64,000 nt of DNA from Mucilaginibacter kameinonensis (lineage in GTDB: Bacteria > Bacteroidota > Bacteroidia > Sphingobacteriales > Sphingobacteriaceae). Location: NCBI RefSeq assembly GCF_003675385.1, contig NZ_RCWZ01000005.1, forward strand, positions 124,001 through 188,000, written 5' to 3'. Below are positions 36,601 through 44,435 of this stretch, piece by piece. The notes below the pieces were generated by a model. That model did no database searches. It was not told where the DNA came from and worked only from the letters and a program-made list of their open reading frames with translations. Made by a program: the position numbers and the translations under genes. How positions within the stretch are numbered: position 1 is the stretch's first letter; each line of letters opens with the position of its first letter.

Positions 36601-36606
36601 ATTCAT
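33604..36606 (-). CDS. Soluble histidine kinase with six PAS domains
   Basis: 1000 residues without transmembrane segments. About six PAS/PAC modules occur in a row (start points near residues 15, 140, 265, 390, 515 and 645), many with the usual GxxxYVNxxG pattern. They are followed by HisKA with H784 (ASHELKTP) and a complete HATPase_c (NAIKYSP, DFGIGIP, GLGLGLYI). It senses intracellular redox, light or small molecules. It is divergent from the KaiC operon across 386 bases and may form a pair with the receiver protein downstream. Confidence 0.95.
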   Translation of the reverse strand: MNNQADLHQQLNEDIFRILIRESPTPVALYMGEGMEIRIANKAIIDIWGKGDNVVGRTYFNLLPELEEQGFHAILLNVYKSGITYEGKEEKVDLLVNNKLEEFYFNFTFKPLRDDKGEVWGVLNTAADVTELVTTRQKLAESEQRVQYALQAAELGTWDLNPKLQTVIWDDRCKELCGFRKTDDIKYADLLKFVHPEDAQRLRAAVLQAYDPASGGNYDLIVRTINDFGNLKYWIHLKGKAYFNDNHEPIRFAGTVQDITREISDKQEQQKLLALIDNTADIVAVGNMDGFVTYINKTGYAILGVENTKSVLKPGVDFFIHDEANKVNNDIIPTVQQYGKWEGEMHYRHFKTGESIPVYVSCFRIDDPLNNLPIGMASVARDLRPEKAARNEQYKLLSLINHSSDFVSLSDLDGNVTYVNTAGRKMLGIAGVKEHRRHNSEFIMPDEIAKLRDMVNIALMKHGKWSGEIRYRHFQTGEAIPVYGTTMLVYDSVTGAPQGRASIARDLRREIADKKALTDSEQLLKNITNASPTVLWMADAQGNITYVNQTWIDWTGIEYEKHMGSGWANAIVEEDRPRAAEKFLSDLSARRFYEVDFRIINKDGETRWCIATGNPQYNEQGEFTGYIGACTDVTDKTVAEREIKLRNRELSDQISQFEFVTDFMPVQLWTARTDGELDYLNKRAVDYFGIATNKIAGPDWLDGIHPDDRAGCIEAWNNAVNTGNIFQYEFRLKDKDENYKWHLVRALPFTIEDKIIKWFGTNTDIDEQKQLQRQKDDFLGIASHELKTPVTSIKAYAQVLGAMLTREGEHKKAEMVLRMDAQVNRLTNLIGDLLDVTKINSGRLQFNKSWFDFNETVQETIQDLQHTTQKHQLIQNFSQTGNIYSDKDRISQVITNLITNAIKYSPHTDKIIVSTRRENNEAIVCVQDFGIGIPEDKKDLVFEQFYRVSGNKQHTFPGLGLGLYISSEIIKREGGRMWVNSVEGKGSTFCFALPVDETNS

Positions 36607-36992
36607 TACACTGATAAAACATATAAATATAATCCATAATGGTTAAAAATACTAAAGCCCAGATGCCGCTTCAAAGACAGCTTCTGATTAATCGCTATAC
36701 AGACCGCCGTGATATGAATTTTATTTATTGAAACAGAAAACCTGCGTAAATGTTTAGTTGTGTTTTTTTAGAGCTGTAGGTTGTGGATGTTTTAATTGGG
36801 ATGCGCTTAATAAAGATTTATTTATCCGTATTATTAGCATTACCAATTCAATACTGTTTCATGATTTTTACCGGCAGAAAGTCAAAAAGGCAAAACAATT
36901 TTACCGCTATTACTATTAACTTACCTATGAAAACAAAATCCTGTATGCATGATGGTTATAGCAGACAGGTAGCTTAAAAACAAATAGCATTT
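36607..36992. other. Divergent intergenic region between the PAS kinase and the kai operon
   Basis: 386 bases without a convincing gene. A short 64-codon frame inside it starts with GTG, is not conserved-looking, and overlaps the probable leader. The region must hold two divergent promoters. I see no clear operator or riboswitch, and no kaiA. Confidence 0.4.
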
Positions 36993-38741
36993 ATGACCAA
37001 ATTGCATAAAAAACAACAGTTAACAACATTTGATCAATTGCCTAAAACCCCTACAGGCATTACCGGTTTAGATGAGATAACAGGCGGGGGCTTACCAAAA
37101 GGCAGACCTACATTAATATGCGGGGAAGCTGGCTGTGGTAAAACACTTATGTCCCTTGAATTTGTAATAAGGGGAGCTACCGAATTTAATGAGCCAGGCG
37201 TATTTATGGCCTTTGAAGAAAAAGCCGATGAACTCGCCGCTAATGTTGCATCGCTCGGCTTTGATTTATTCAAACTTCAGGAAAATAAAAAACTGAGACT
37301 GGACCATGTGCATATAGACCGGAGCGAGATAGAAGAAACAGGAGAGTATGATCTGGAGGGTTTATTTATCCGTTTAGGCTATGCTATTGATAGCATAGGT
37401 GCAAAGCGAGTGGTTTTAGATACACTGGAGAATCTTTTTTCCGGATTATCGAACCAGGTTATACTGCGTGCCGAATTGAGAAGGCTCTTTAATTTCTTAA
37501 AAGATAAAGGTGTAACTGCAGTCATAACCGGTGAAAAGGGAGAAGGAGCTTCGTTAACGCGACAGGGACTTGAGGAGTATGTTTCCGATTGTGTGATACT
37601 GCTTGACCATAGGGTGATCAACCAGATTTCAACCCGTCGTTTGCGTGTGGTTAAATACCGCGGCTCACAACATGGCACCAATGAGTATCCTTTTTTAATA
37701 GATGAGGAAGGAATTTCAGTATTGCCCGTCACATCTTTAAAACTTGAAAAGGAAGTATCGTCAAAACGGATCTCATCAGGTATTCCTTCGCTTGACAGCA
37801 TGTTTGGTGGCAAAGGTTTTTTCCAGGGTAGCAGTATCCTGGTTTCGGGGACAGCCGGTACAGGTAAAACAAGTATCGCGGCCAGCTTTGCTAACGAAGT
37901 TTGCCGAAATAAAAAGAAGTGTCTTTATTTCGCATTCGAAGAGTCACCCAAACAGATTCTTCGTAATATGCAATCCATCAATATAGACTTGCAAAAACAT
38001 GTTGATAGTGGCTTACTTGAATTTCACGCGTCGCGCCCTACACTTTATGGGCTCGAAATGCATCTGGTGGCAATTTATAAGATCATTAAAAGATTTAAGC
38101 CTTCAACGGTAATACTTGATCCTATCACAAACCTTATTACGGTAGGTTCTGTAAGTGAGGTAAAATCAATGCTCATCAGGCTGATAGATTTTTTACAGGA
38201 TGAACAGATCACAGTTATGTTTACTGCGCTTAGTTTAAATACTGTGGTTAATGAGCAAACTGACGAAGGTGTTTCGTCATTAGTTGATGCCTGGTTGCTT
38301 GTGCGTGACATTGAATCAAACGGAGAACGTAACAGGGGCCTTTACATTATGAAATCGCGGGGTATGAGCCACTCAAACCAGGTGCGGGAATTTACAATAA
38401 CTGATAATGGCTTAAATCTGGTTGATGTTTATCTTGGTCCGGAAGGTGTACTTACCGGCTCGGCTCGTGAAGCACAAAAACTAAAAGAGAAAACAGGAGT
38501 GGCCCTCAGGGACTTTGCCGTATCCCGGAAAGATAAGGAGATCTTGCGCAAACGTATGATGCTTGAATCAAAAATTGCAAGCCTGCAGGCTGAGTTCGAA
38601 TCGGCAGAGGAAGAGCTCAATAAGATGTACCTTGAAGATGAGTTAAAACAGGAGATCATCGAAAAAAATCGCCAGGAGATAACTAATATCCGTCGCGGAA
38701 ATGTAGATGCGCCCAAAAGTAAAGCAAAAACTAAAAAGTAA
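36993..38741 (+). CDS. kaiC: KaiC-like circadian clock ATPase, two RecA domains
   Basis: 582 residues with CI and CII RecA-like domains. CI has Walker A GEAGCGKT (44-51) and catalytic E75-E76; CII has Walker A GTAGTGKT (286-293) and E316-E317. At the CII phosphorylation loop the residues are S428-S429 (GVSSLVD), where cyanobacterial KaiC has Ser-Thr; SS is the pattern I know from KaiC2-type proteins. A long charged, coiled-coil tail (about 480-582) is extra compared with clock KaiC. It is the first gene of an operon with two kaiB genes and a histidine kinase, without kaiA. Confidence 0.95.
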   Translation: MTKLHKKQQLTTFDQLPKTPTGITGLDEITGGGLPKGRPTLICGEAGCGKTLMSLEFVIRGATEFNEPGVFMAFEEKADELAANVASLGFDLFKLQENKKLRLDHVHIDRSEIEETGEYDLEGLFIRLGYAIDSIGAKRVVLDTLENLFSGLSNQVILRAELRRLFNFLKDKGVTAVITGEKGEGASLTRQGLEEYVSDCVILLDHRVINQISTRRLRVVKYRGSQHGTNEYPFLIDEEGISVLPVTSLKLEKEVSSKRISSGIPSLDSMFGGKGFFQGSSILVSGTAGTGKTSIAASFANEVCRNKKKCLYFAFEESPKQILRNMQSINIDLQKHVDSGLLEFHASRPTLYGLEMHLVAIYKIIKRFKPSTVILDPITNLITVGSVSEVKSMLIRLIDFLQDEQITVMFTALSLNTVVNEQTDEGVSSLVDAWLLVRDIESNGERNRGLYIMKSRGMSHSNQVREFTITDNGLNLVDVYLGPEGVLTGSAREAQKLKEKTGVALRDFAVSRKDKEILRKRMMLESKIASLQAEFESAEEELNKMYLEDELKQEIIEKNRQEITNIRRGNVDAPKSKAKTKK

Positions 38742-39040
38742 TGGAACTGGGAGAAGTAGTAAAATACGAGTTGCGATTATATGTAGCAGGTAAAACGGCT
38801 AAATCTGTTACGGCCCTCACAAATCTTAAAAAATATTGTGAAGAACATTTAAAAGGTCAATACGTTATTGAAGTGATTGACTTGCTGCAACAACCACAAC
38901 TGGCGGAGGGTGATCAGATTTTTGCCGTACCTACGCTGGTAAGAAAAGTACCTGAACCAATTCGCAAAATAATAGGCGATTTAAGTAACGAGGAAAAAGT
39001 TTTAGTGGGATTAAACATTAGGCCTATAAAAAATATATAA
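38741..39040 (+). CDS. kaiB: KaiB-like protein, copy 1
   Basis: 99 residues with the KaiB thioredoxin-like pattern: YELRLYVAGKTAKSVTALTNL, CEEHLKGQYVIEVIDLLQQPQLAE and VPTLVRKVPEPIRKIIGDL. KaiB binds KaiC and changes its ATPase/phosphorylation state. The start shares a base with the kaiC stop (TAATG), so translation is coupled. It differs substantially from the next kaiB. Confidence 0.95.
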   Translation: MELGEVVKYELRLYVAGKTAKSVTALTNLKKYCEEHLKGQYVIEVIDLLQQPQLAEGDQIFAVPTLVRKVPEPIRKIIGDLSNEEKVLVGLNIRPIKNI

Positions 39041-39375
39041 TGACGGAGCACAACCAATTGCCTTTAAATGCCGATGATAATTTAAGTGAGGGGGATAGCC
39101 AGCTATTTCGATTGCGTTTATTTGTGATTGGGGCGTCGCCTAATTCTATTCGTGCTATTACCAACCTTAAAAATATTTGTGAAGAACATATTAAAGCGAA
39201 TTACGAGCTGGAAATAATTGATGTATACCAGCAACCACTTATAGCCGAAGCAGAACAGATTGTAGCACTGCCGCTGCTGATCAAAAAATCTCCTGGTACC
39301 GAACGAAAACTGATAGGAGATATGTCAAACACCGCCAAGGTTTTGAAGGGGCTTGGTATATATTCGGAGAGTTAA
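39040..39375 (+). CDS. kaiB: KaiB-like protein, copy 2
   Basis: 111 residues. The core repeats the KaiB pattern (LRLFVIGASPNSIRAITNL, CEEHIKANYELEIIDVYQQP, LPLLIKKSPGTERKLIGDM) after an N-terminal extension of about 20 charged residues. Roughly half the core residues match copy 1, so the two are diverged paralogues that may bind different KaiC states or partners. The start overlaps the stop of copy 1 (TAATG). Confidence 0.95.
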   Translation: MTEHNQLPLNADDNLSEGDSQLFRLRLFVIGASPNSIRAITNLKNICEEHIKANYELEIIDVYQQPLIAEAEQIVALPLLIKKSPGTERKLIGDMSNTAKVLKGLGIYSES

Positions 39376-39377
39376 TC

Positions 39378-41045
39378 ATGGAGTCAGTTAAATCTACATA
39401 TGAGCAATTACAGACAGAAAATGATGAACTTCGTTTTCTGTTAGAAGAAGCAAATGACACCATCGAGGCTATTCGTAGCGGCCAGGTTGATGCGCTTGTG
39501 GTTAAAGGCAATGAAGGTCATCAACTTTATACGCTAAAAACGGCTGATCAGACCTATCGTGTGTTTATTGAAAAAATGAACGAAGGGGCCGTCACCCTGA
39601 ATCGCGAAGGAATTATATTATATAGTAATTCGCGTTTTGCGAGTATGGTTAATGAGCCACTTGAGAAAGTGATCGGTATCCATTTTGATGTTTTTATCGC
39701 GGAGGTTTCGGCCGGAAAATATAAGGAAGTAATAAAAGATGGTTGGAATAATGATTGTAAGGGCGAAATATTATTATCAAGTCTTGAAGGCAAGTTAACG
39801 CCTTGTTTGTTATCATGTACCACACTCGATCTTGACGAGGGAACAGCGTTAAGTTTGATCCTAACCGACCTGACAACTCAAAAAGAAACTGAGTGGGAAC
39901 TGAAAATCAAGAATGATCAACTGGAAGAAGCCCAGAATATTGCCGAAAGGCTGAATAATGAGCTTGAGGATACAGTTAGAGAGCGCACCAGTGATTTATT
40001 GATCAGCAGGGAGCATTTTAAATTGCTTGCCAACAACATTCCTCAAATGACCTGGACAAACCTGCCCGGTGGGGAGGTTAATTTTTATAATCAGCGCTGG
40101 TTTGATTATACCGGGCTGAGGTATGGGGAAACCGCGGGTTGGGGTTGGCAGCAGATTGTGCACCCAGACGATCTGCAAAGAACACTGGACGTTTATCTCG
40201 ACTCATTAAGGACCGGGAAGGTATTTGAGTTGGAAAACAGGTATCTGCGTTGGGATAAAACTTATCGCTGGCATCTTAACCGGGCCGTGCCTTTAAGAGA
40301 TGATACAGGAGAAATCCTTTTTTGGGTTGGTACTGCTACCGATATTGAGGAGCAGAAAAAACAACTGGATCTGAAAGATGAATTTATCGGCGTCGCCAGT
40401 CACGAACTTAAAACACCCTTAACAAGTTTAAAAGGTTATTTACAGCTTATTTCGGTTTATAAAAGGGAGGAAGTACCTCCGATGATAAAACAATACGTTG
40501 AAAAGGCGAGCGGCGCGTTAAATAAGCTTCAGCGCCTTGTGAATGATTTACTTGATGTAAGTAAAATACATGCAGGCCGACTTGAATACGTCATGGCTGA
40601 AGTAAATCTTTGCGAGTTAATAAATCTAACCCTGGAAAACGCGGTTCACCTCTATCCCGAATTTGAGTTCATTAATTTATCCAAAAATGAATTTTTTATT
40701 GAAGGCAATGCCGGGCGCCTGGAACAGGTGTTGGTAAACCTGATCAATAATTCAGTAAAATACTCTACCGATAATAAAAAGATCATCATTAAGACAGAGC
40801 AAACTAACAACAAGGTACGCATCTCAGTAACCGACTTTGGCATAGGGATGTCTGCTGAACAAATAGATCATATTTTTGAACGCTTTTATCGTGTTGAGGA
40901 TAAGAAATTTATGGCGAGCGGCCTCGGCATGGGCCTTTATATTTCGGCCGAGATCATTAATAATCATAAAGGGAGCATAGGTGTTGTAAGTGAGCTTGGA
41001 GAAGGTGCTACTTTTTATTTTGAACTGCCTTTACTTGAAAAGTAA
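39378..41045 (+). CDS. PAS histidine kinase of the kai operon
   Basis: 555 residues. An N-terminal coiled segment (ENDELRFLLEEANDTIEA) typical of KaiBC-linked kinases precedes a PAS domain (~58-170), a second coiled coil, a second PAS (~215-335), HisKA with H342 (ASHELKTP) and a complete HATPase_c with GLGMGLYI. No transmembrane segment. As the last gene, two bases after kaiB copy 2, it is the likely output kinase, in the position held by SasA in cyanobacteria, but lacking SasA's KaiB-like sensor domain. Confidence 0.95.
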   Translation: MESVKSTYEQLQTENDELRFLLEEANDTIEAIRSGQVDALVVKGNEGHQLYTLKTADQTYRVFIEKMNEGAVTLNREGIILYSNSRFASMVNEPLEKVIGIHFDVFIAEVSAGKYKEVIKDGWNNDCKGEILLSSLEGKLTPCLLSCTTLDLDEGTALSLILTDLTTQKETEWELKIKNDQLEEAQNIAERLNNELEDTVRERTSDLLISREHFKLLANNIPQMTWTNLPGGEVNFYNQRWFDYTGLRYGETAGWGWQQIVHPDDLQRTLDVYLDSLRTGKVFELENRYLRWDKTYRWHLNRAVPLRDDTGEILFWVGTATDIEEQKKQLDLKDEFIGVASHELKTPLTSLKGYLQLISVYKREEVPPMIKQYVEKASGALNKLQRLVNDLLDVSKIHAGRLEYVMAEVNLCELINLTLENAVHLYPEFEFINLSKNEFFIEGNAGRLEQVLVNLINNSVKYSTDNKKIIIKTEQTNNKVRISVTDFGIGMSAEQIDHIFERFYRVEDKKFMASGLGMGLYISAEIINNHKGSIGVVSELGEGATFYFELPLLEK

Positions 41046-41120
41046 GCTTCGGCTTGTGCCCGCTCAAAATTGCATTTGACATAAATACTTCTGTATATTG
41101 CCTGTAAAACCTAATAATTT

Positions 41121-41900
41121 ATGTCTGCCGAAAACGGAAATATATCGATTGTAACGAAACCTGATGGAGTTACTACCATAAGCTTTTATCATCCAGCACA
41201 AAATTCATTGCCATCGGCACTGTTGAAGCAACTGGCTGATGCTGTGCATAGTGCAGGTAATGATCCGCAAACAAAGGTAATTGTATTAAAGAGTGATGGC
41301 GACCGTACTTTTTGCGCGGGCGCGAGCTTTGACGAGTTATTGCAGATCAAAGATAAGGAAACCGGCACTTTATTCTTTGAGGGTTTTTCTAACGTGATAA
41401 ATGCCTGCCGCAAATGCGCTAAAATAGTCATTGCAAGGGTGCAAGGCAAGGCTGTTGGGGGCGGTGTTGGCCTGGCAGCAGCAGCAGATTATTGTTTAGC
41501 TGCCGAAGCGGCTTCAATAAAGTTAAGTGAGCTTACCATAGGCATTGGCCCTTTTGTAATAGCACCGGCGGTAATTCGTAAAATAGGTTTATCGGCATTT
41601 TCTCAACTTACTATTAAAGCAACTGATTTTCAAACAGCACAATGGGCCAGGCAAAATGGCTTATATCACGAGGTTCATGAAGATCTCCCAGCCCTCGATG
41701 TAGCAGTATCTGAACTTACGCAAAAACTTGCTTCCTATAATCCGGAAGCTCTTAGTAGTTTAAAACAGTTGCTTTGGGAAGGCACCGAAAATTGGGATGA
41801 TTTACTTAAACAGCGGGCTGCTGTTAGCGGAGAGTTGGTGCTATCCGCATTTACACAGCAGGCTTTAAAAGCCTTTTTTAAAGATAGGACGAAGCAGTAA
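41121..41900 (+). CDS. Enoyl-CoA hydratase/isomerase family protein
   Basis: 259 residues, crotonase fold. The CoA/oxyanion motifs are FCAGASFDELL and GKAVGGGVGLAAAADY. The second catalytic Glu is in the LSELTIGIGPFV region. It would act on an enoyl-CoA in fatty or aromatic acid breakdown; the exact substrate is uncertain. It sits between signalling genes without metabolic partners. Confidence 0.9.
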   Translation: MSAENGNISIVTKPDGVTTISFYHPAQNSLPSALLKQLADAVHSAGNDPQTKVIVLKSDGDRTFCAGASFDELLQIKDKETGTLFFEGFSNVINACRKCAKIVIARVQGKAVGGGVGLAAAADYCLAAEAASIKLSELTIGIGPFVIAPAVIRKIGLSAFSQLTIKATDFQTAQWARQNGLYHEVHEDLPALDVAVSELTQKLASYNPEALSSLKQLLWEGTENWDDLLKQRAAVSGELVLSAFTQQALKAFFKDRTKQ

Positions 41901-42053
41901 AATAGTGTTCTTAATACGTAATATTTGCCGTTATTTTCATATAATTTCACTGATACTTCTCATTTTTAATAGATTAGTTGTAATTTACAATTATACACCT
42001 ATAACCAATTAGATAGTCGTTTTACCCTGGCATTAGCTTACTATTGAATTTGA

Positions 42054-44021
42054 ATGAACTATCCGCTTAAAAACAAGGTTGTTTTTATTATAAGCCTGAT
42101 TATCATGCTTGTTTTCAATTGGCTGCTAACAGGTTGGTTGTTAAACTTAGTGGTAAGTATAGTTGTTGCCGGCTTCGCCCTGATGCTGCTAAGCTATATT
42201 GAAAAAAAGAGGGTTGAAAGTGAAAATAAGATCATCCAGCTAAACAATGCCCTTACCGAAAGCATGCAGCAGCACGCCTCTGAGCTTGTTAATACCGTTG
42301 TTAAGCTTGAAGTAAGTGAAGAGAAATATCGTTCCCTTATTGAGCAGGCATCTGATGCTATTTATGTAATCGATTTTGAAGGACACTTCACCGAAGTAAA
42401 TGCAAGTATGTGCCGGATGACGGGGTACAGTCGTGAAGAGCTGTTGCAGCTTAAGATTGAACAAATTATCGATCCTGAGAATTTAAAGGCAGAACCAGTA
42501 ACGCTTGGCCCGGACGATTTGCACGTGGCCGTGATGCGGGAACGCAGGTTTATCAGGAAAAACAGGCAGGTTTTTGATGTAGAGATCAATGTAAAAAGAT
42601 TTACAAAGGATAGCGTACTGGTTATGGCCCGTGATATTACTAACCGTAAAATTATGCAGGCCGGGCTTAAGGAAGCCGAACTTAAATTCCGCACCCTGGC
42701 CGAAAAATCAATGGTAGGGGTTTACATTGTACAAAAAGGGACCTTTACCTATGTTAACCCGCGGTTTGCCCAGGTTTTTGGCTATCAACCAGATGAGCTT
42801 ATCGGTGTTTCATCAGTTGATGTTATCATTAGCGAACACCATAAAGATATGGTGCTGGAACATGTAAGGGCAAGACTGTCGGGTGAAGTAGAAAGCGTTA
42901 ATTACGAGGTGATGGGCCGTTGTAAGGATGGCTCCAATAATTGGGTTGAGTTTTACGGAACAAGGGCGCGGATTGATGAAGAGCCAACAATCATTGGTTC
43001 GATGATAGATATTACCGAGCGGAAAAAGATTGAAGAAGAGTTAAGACAATCTGAACAGAAATATAAGTTGCTTTTTGACAGCAATCCTTTACCGATGTGG
43101 ATGATTGCCAAAAACGATCTGTCGATCATAGCTGTAAACCATGCAGCAATAAAACATTACGGCTATACGGCTGATGAGTTTTTGAGCATGACCATCAAGG
43201 ATGTGAGGCCTCCCGAACAATGGGATGCAATGTACAAGGGCTATTCGGAAACGGCGCCAAATTGGGGCAATACTATAACCACGTTGCATCGCAGAAAGGA
43301 CGGATCGATGATCAATGTGCAGATCTTTGGGCAGGATATAGTTTATGAAGGACGTTTAGTGCGACTTTCAATTGCTAATGATATCACGGAAAAACTCCGG
43401 TCGGAAGAATTGCTTCAAAAATCAGAAGCAAACCTGCAGACCATTTTAAACACCACCGATACGGCATACGCCCTGTTTGATAAAGATTTTAAGGTGCAGG
43501 CTTTTAATCATAAAGCAGTTGGATTTGTGAAAAGCCAGTTTCATCACGATCCTCAAAATGGCGATAAGTTGTCCGATTTTTTCCCCAGAGAACGCTTTTC
43601 GCAAGTACTTGAATTTACCGGGCAGGTTTTAAACGGACAAAATGTAAGCTATGAGGTAGATTACCCGCAGGCTGACGGCTCAAAATGCTGGTTTTATGTG
43701 CGCCTTTTCCCGATAAAGGACAGCCAGGAGAATATATTAGGTTTGATGATGGCCCTTTATGACATCACAGAAAGAAAAAACATTGAAAATAACCTGCAGC
43801 TTGCCTACGAAAGGATCCATAATCATATTAATCGTATAAAAAATATGGCCTGGAAACAATCGCACTATATGCGGAGCCCGGTAGCTAATTTAAAAGGGCT
43901 TGCAGATCTATTAAAAGATAATCCCACCGATACGGAAACCCTTGATTACATGATAGCCGAACTCGAACGCCTTGACAATGTAATTATTGAAATGGCCAGT
44001 GATGCAGCCAGCCACGATTAA
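42054..44021 (+). CDS. Membrane PAS sensor with HisKA-like helices but no ATPase domain
   Basis: 655 residues. Two N-terminal hydrophobic segments (about 9-27 and 30-48), a coiled coil, four PAS domains (about 92, 215, 340 and 465 as start points) and a C-terminal helical region with the H-box-like SHYMRSPVANLKGL (H604). The protein stops about 50 residues later, so there is no HATPase_c. Either the phosphoacceptor is used by another kinase, or the protein is a sensor/scaffold. The stop is followed at once by a terminator, so truncation inside the window is not an artefact of the edges. Confidence 0.9.
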   Translation: MNYPLKNKVVFIISLIIMLVFNWLLTGWLLNLVVSIVVAGFALMLLSYIEKKRVESENKIIQLNNALTESMQQHASELVNTVVKLEVSEEKYRSLIEQASDAIYVIDFEGHFTEVNASMCRMTGYSREELLQLKIEQIIDPENLKAEPVTLGPDDLHVAVMRERRFIRKNRQVFDVEINVKRFTKDSVLVMARDITNRKIMQAGLKEAELKFRTLAEKSMVGVYIVQKGTFTYVNPRFAQVFGYQPDELIGVSSVDVIISEHHKDMVLEHVRARLSGEVESVNYEVMGRCKDGSNNWVEFYGTRARIDEEPTIIGSMIDITERKKIEEELRQSEQKYKLLFDSNPLPMWMIAKNDLSIIAVNHAAIKHYGYTADEFLSMTIKDVRPPEQWDAMYKGYSETAPNWGNTITTLHRRKDGSMINVQIFGQDIVYEGRLVRLSIANDITEKLRSEELLQKSEANLQTILNTTDTAYALFDKDFKVQAFNHKAVGFVKSQFHHDPQNGDKLSDFFPRERFSQVLEFTGQVLNGQNVSYEVDYPQADGSKCWFYVRLFPIKDSQENILGLMMALYDITERKNIENNLQLAYERIHNHINRIKNMAWKQSHYMRSPVANLKGLADLLKDNPTDTETLDYMIAELERLDNVIIEMASDAASHD

Positions 44022-44053
44022 AAAAAATGCCTCCGGTTTGCGGAGGCTTTTTA
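44021..44053. terminator. Bidirectional terminator
   Basis: GCCTCCG (44029-44035) pairs with CGGAGGC (44041-44047), with A-run before and T-run after. It serves the PAS sensor gene on + and the small secreted protein gene on -. Confidence 0.9.
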
Positions 44054-44067
44054 TGTTGCATTTGAAA

Positions 44068-44343
44068 TTACCAATGCCTGTAATAAGAATGAACCCTATA
44101 ATGCCTGTGATAATACTCGGGTGCACAGTAATAGCCTGAGCGGTAATATCTTGCCGGATAATAAGGGCGGTTATAGTATACATCCCGGCTGTAATAAACA
44201 GGTCGTCCATAATATCCATCTGTGTAAACTACCCTGTGGTACGGACGTCCAAAATGGGCACTTACATATACACTTTGTGCTTTCGCAAATTGGAATGAAA
44301 ACACCATTGCTAAAGCTATTATTGAAAATCGGATAAATTTCAT
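44068..44343 (-). CDS. Small secreted Tyr/Arg/His-rich protein
   Basis: 91 residues. A signal peptide (1-22, ending AKAQ) precedes a mature part made almost wholly of Tyr, Arg, His, Pro and Gly (e.g. GRPVYYSRDVYYNRPYYPARYY). Low-complexity tyrosine-rich exported proteins of this sort occur in Bacteroidota and may act in the envelope or extracellular matrix; the role is unknown. It shares a terminator with the upstream PAS sensor gene. Confidence 0.75.
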   Translation of the reverse strand: MKFIRFSIIALAMVFSFQFAKAQSVYVSAHFGRPYHRVVYTDGYYGRPVYYSRDVYYNRPYYPARYYRSGYYCAPEYYHRHYRVHSYYRHW

Positions 44344-44435
44344 GGTTATAAATTTTAGTTAATACCTCAATCGCGATACATAGATATGACTGTTAGCGGG
44401 TAGGGAGGTTTAATAAAAATTTATATTTTTAAGGC

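Noticed and set aside
36783..36977. 64-codon frame upstream of kaiC, starting with GTG
   Set aside because: It has unusual composition and lies in the leader of the kai operon; nothing suggests a real protein, and it is not KaiA.
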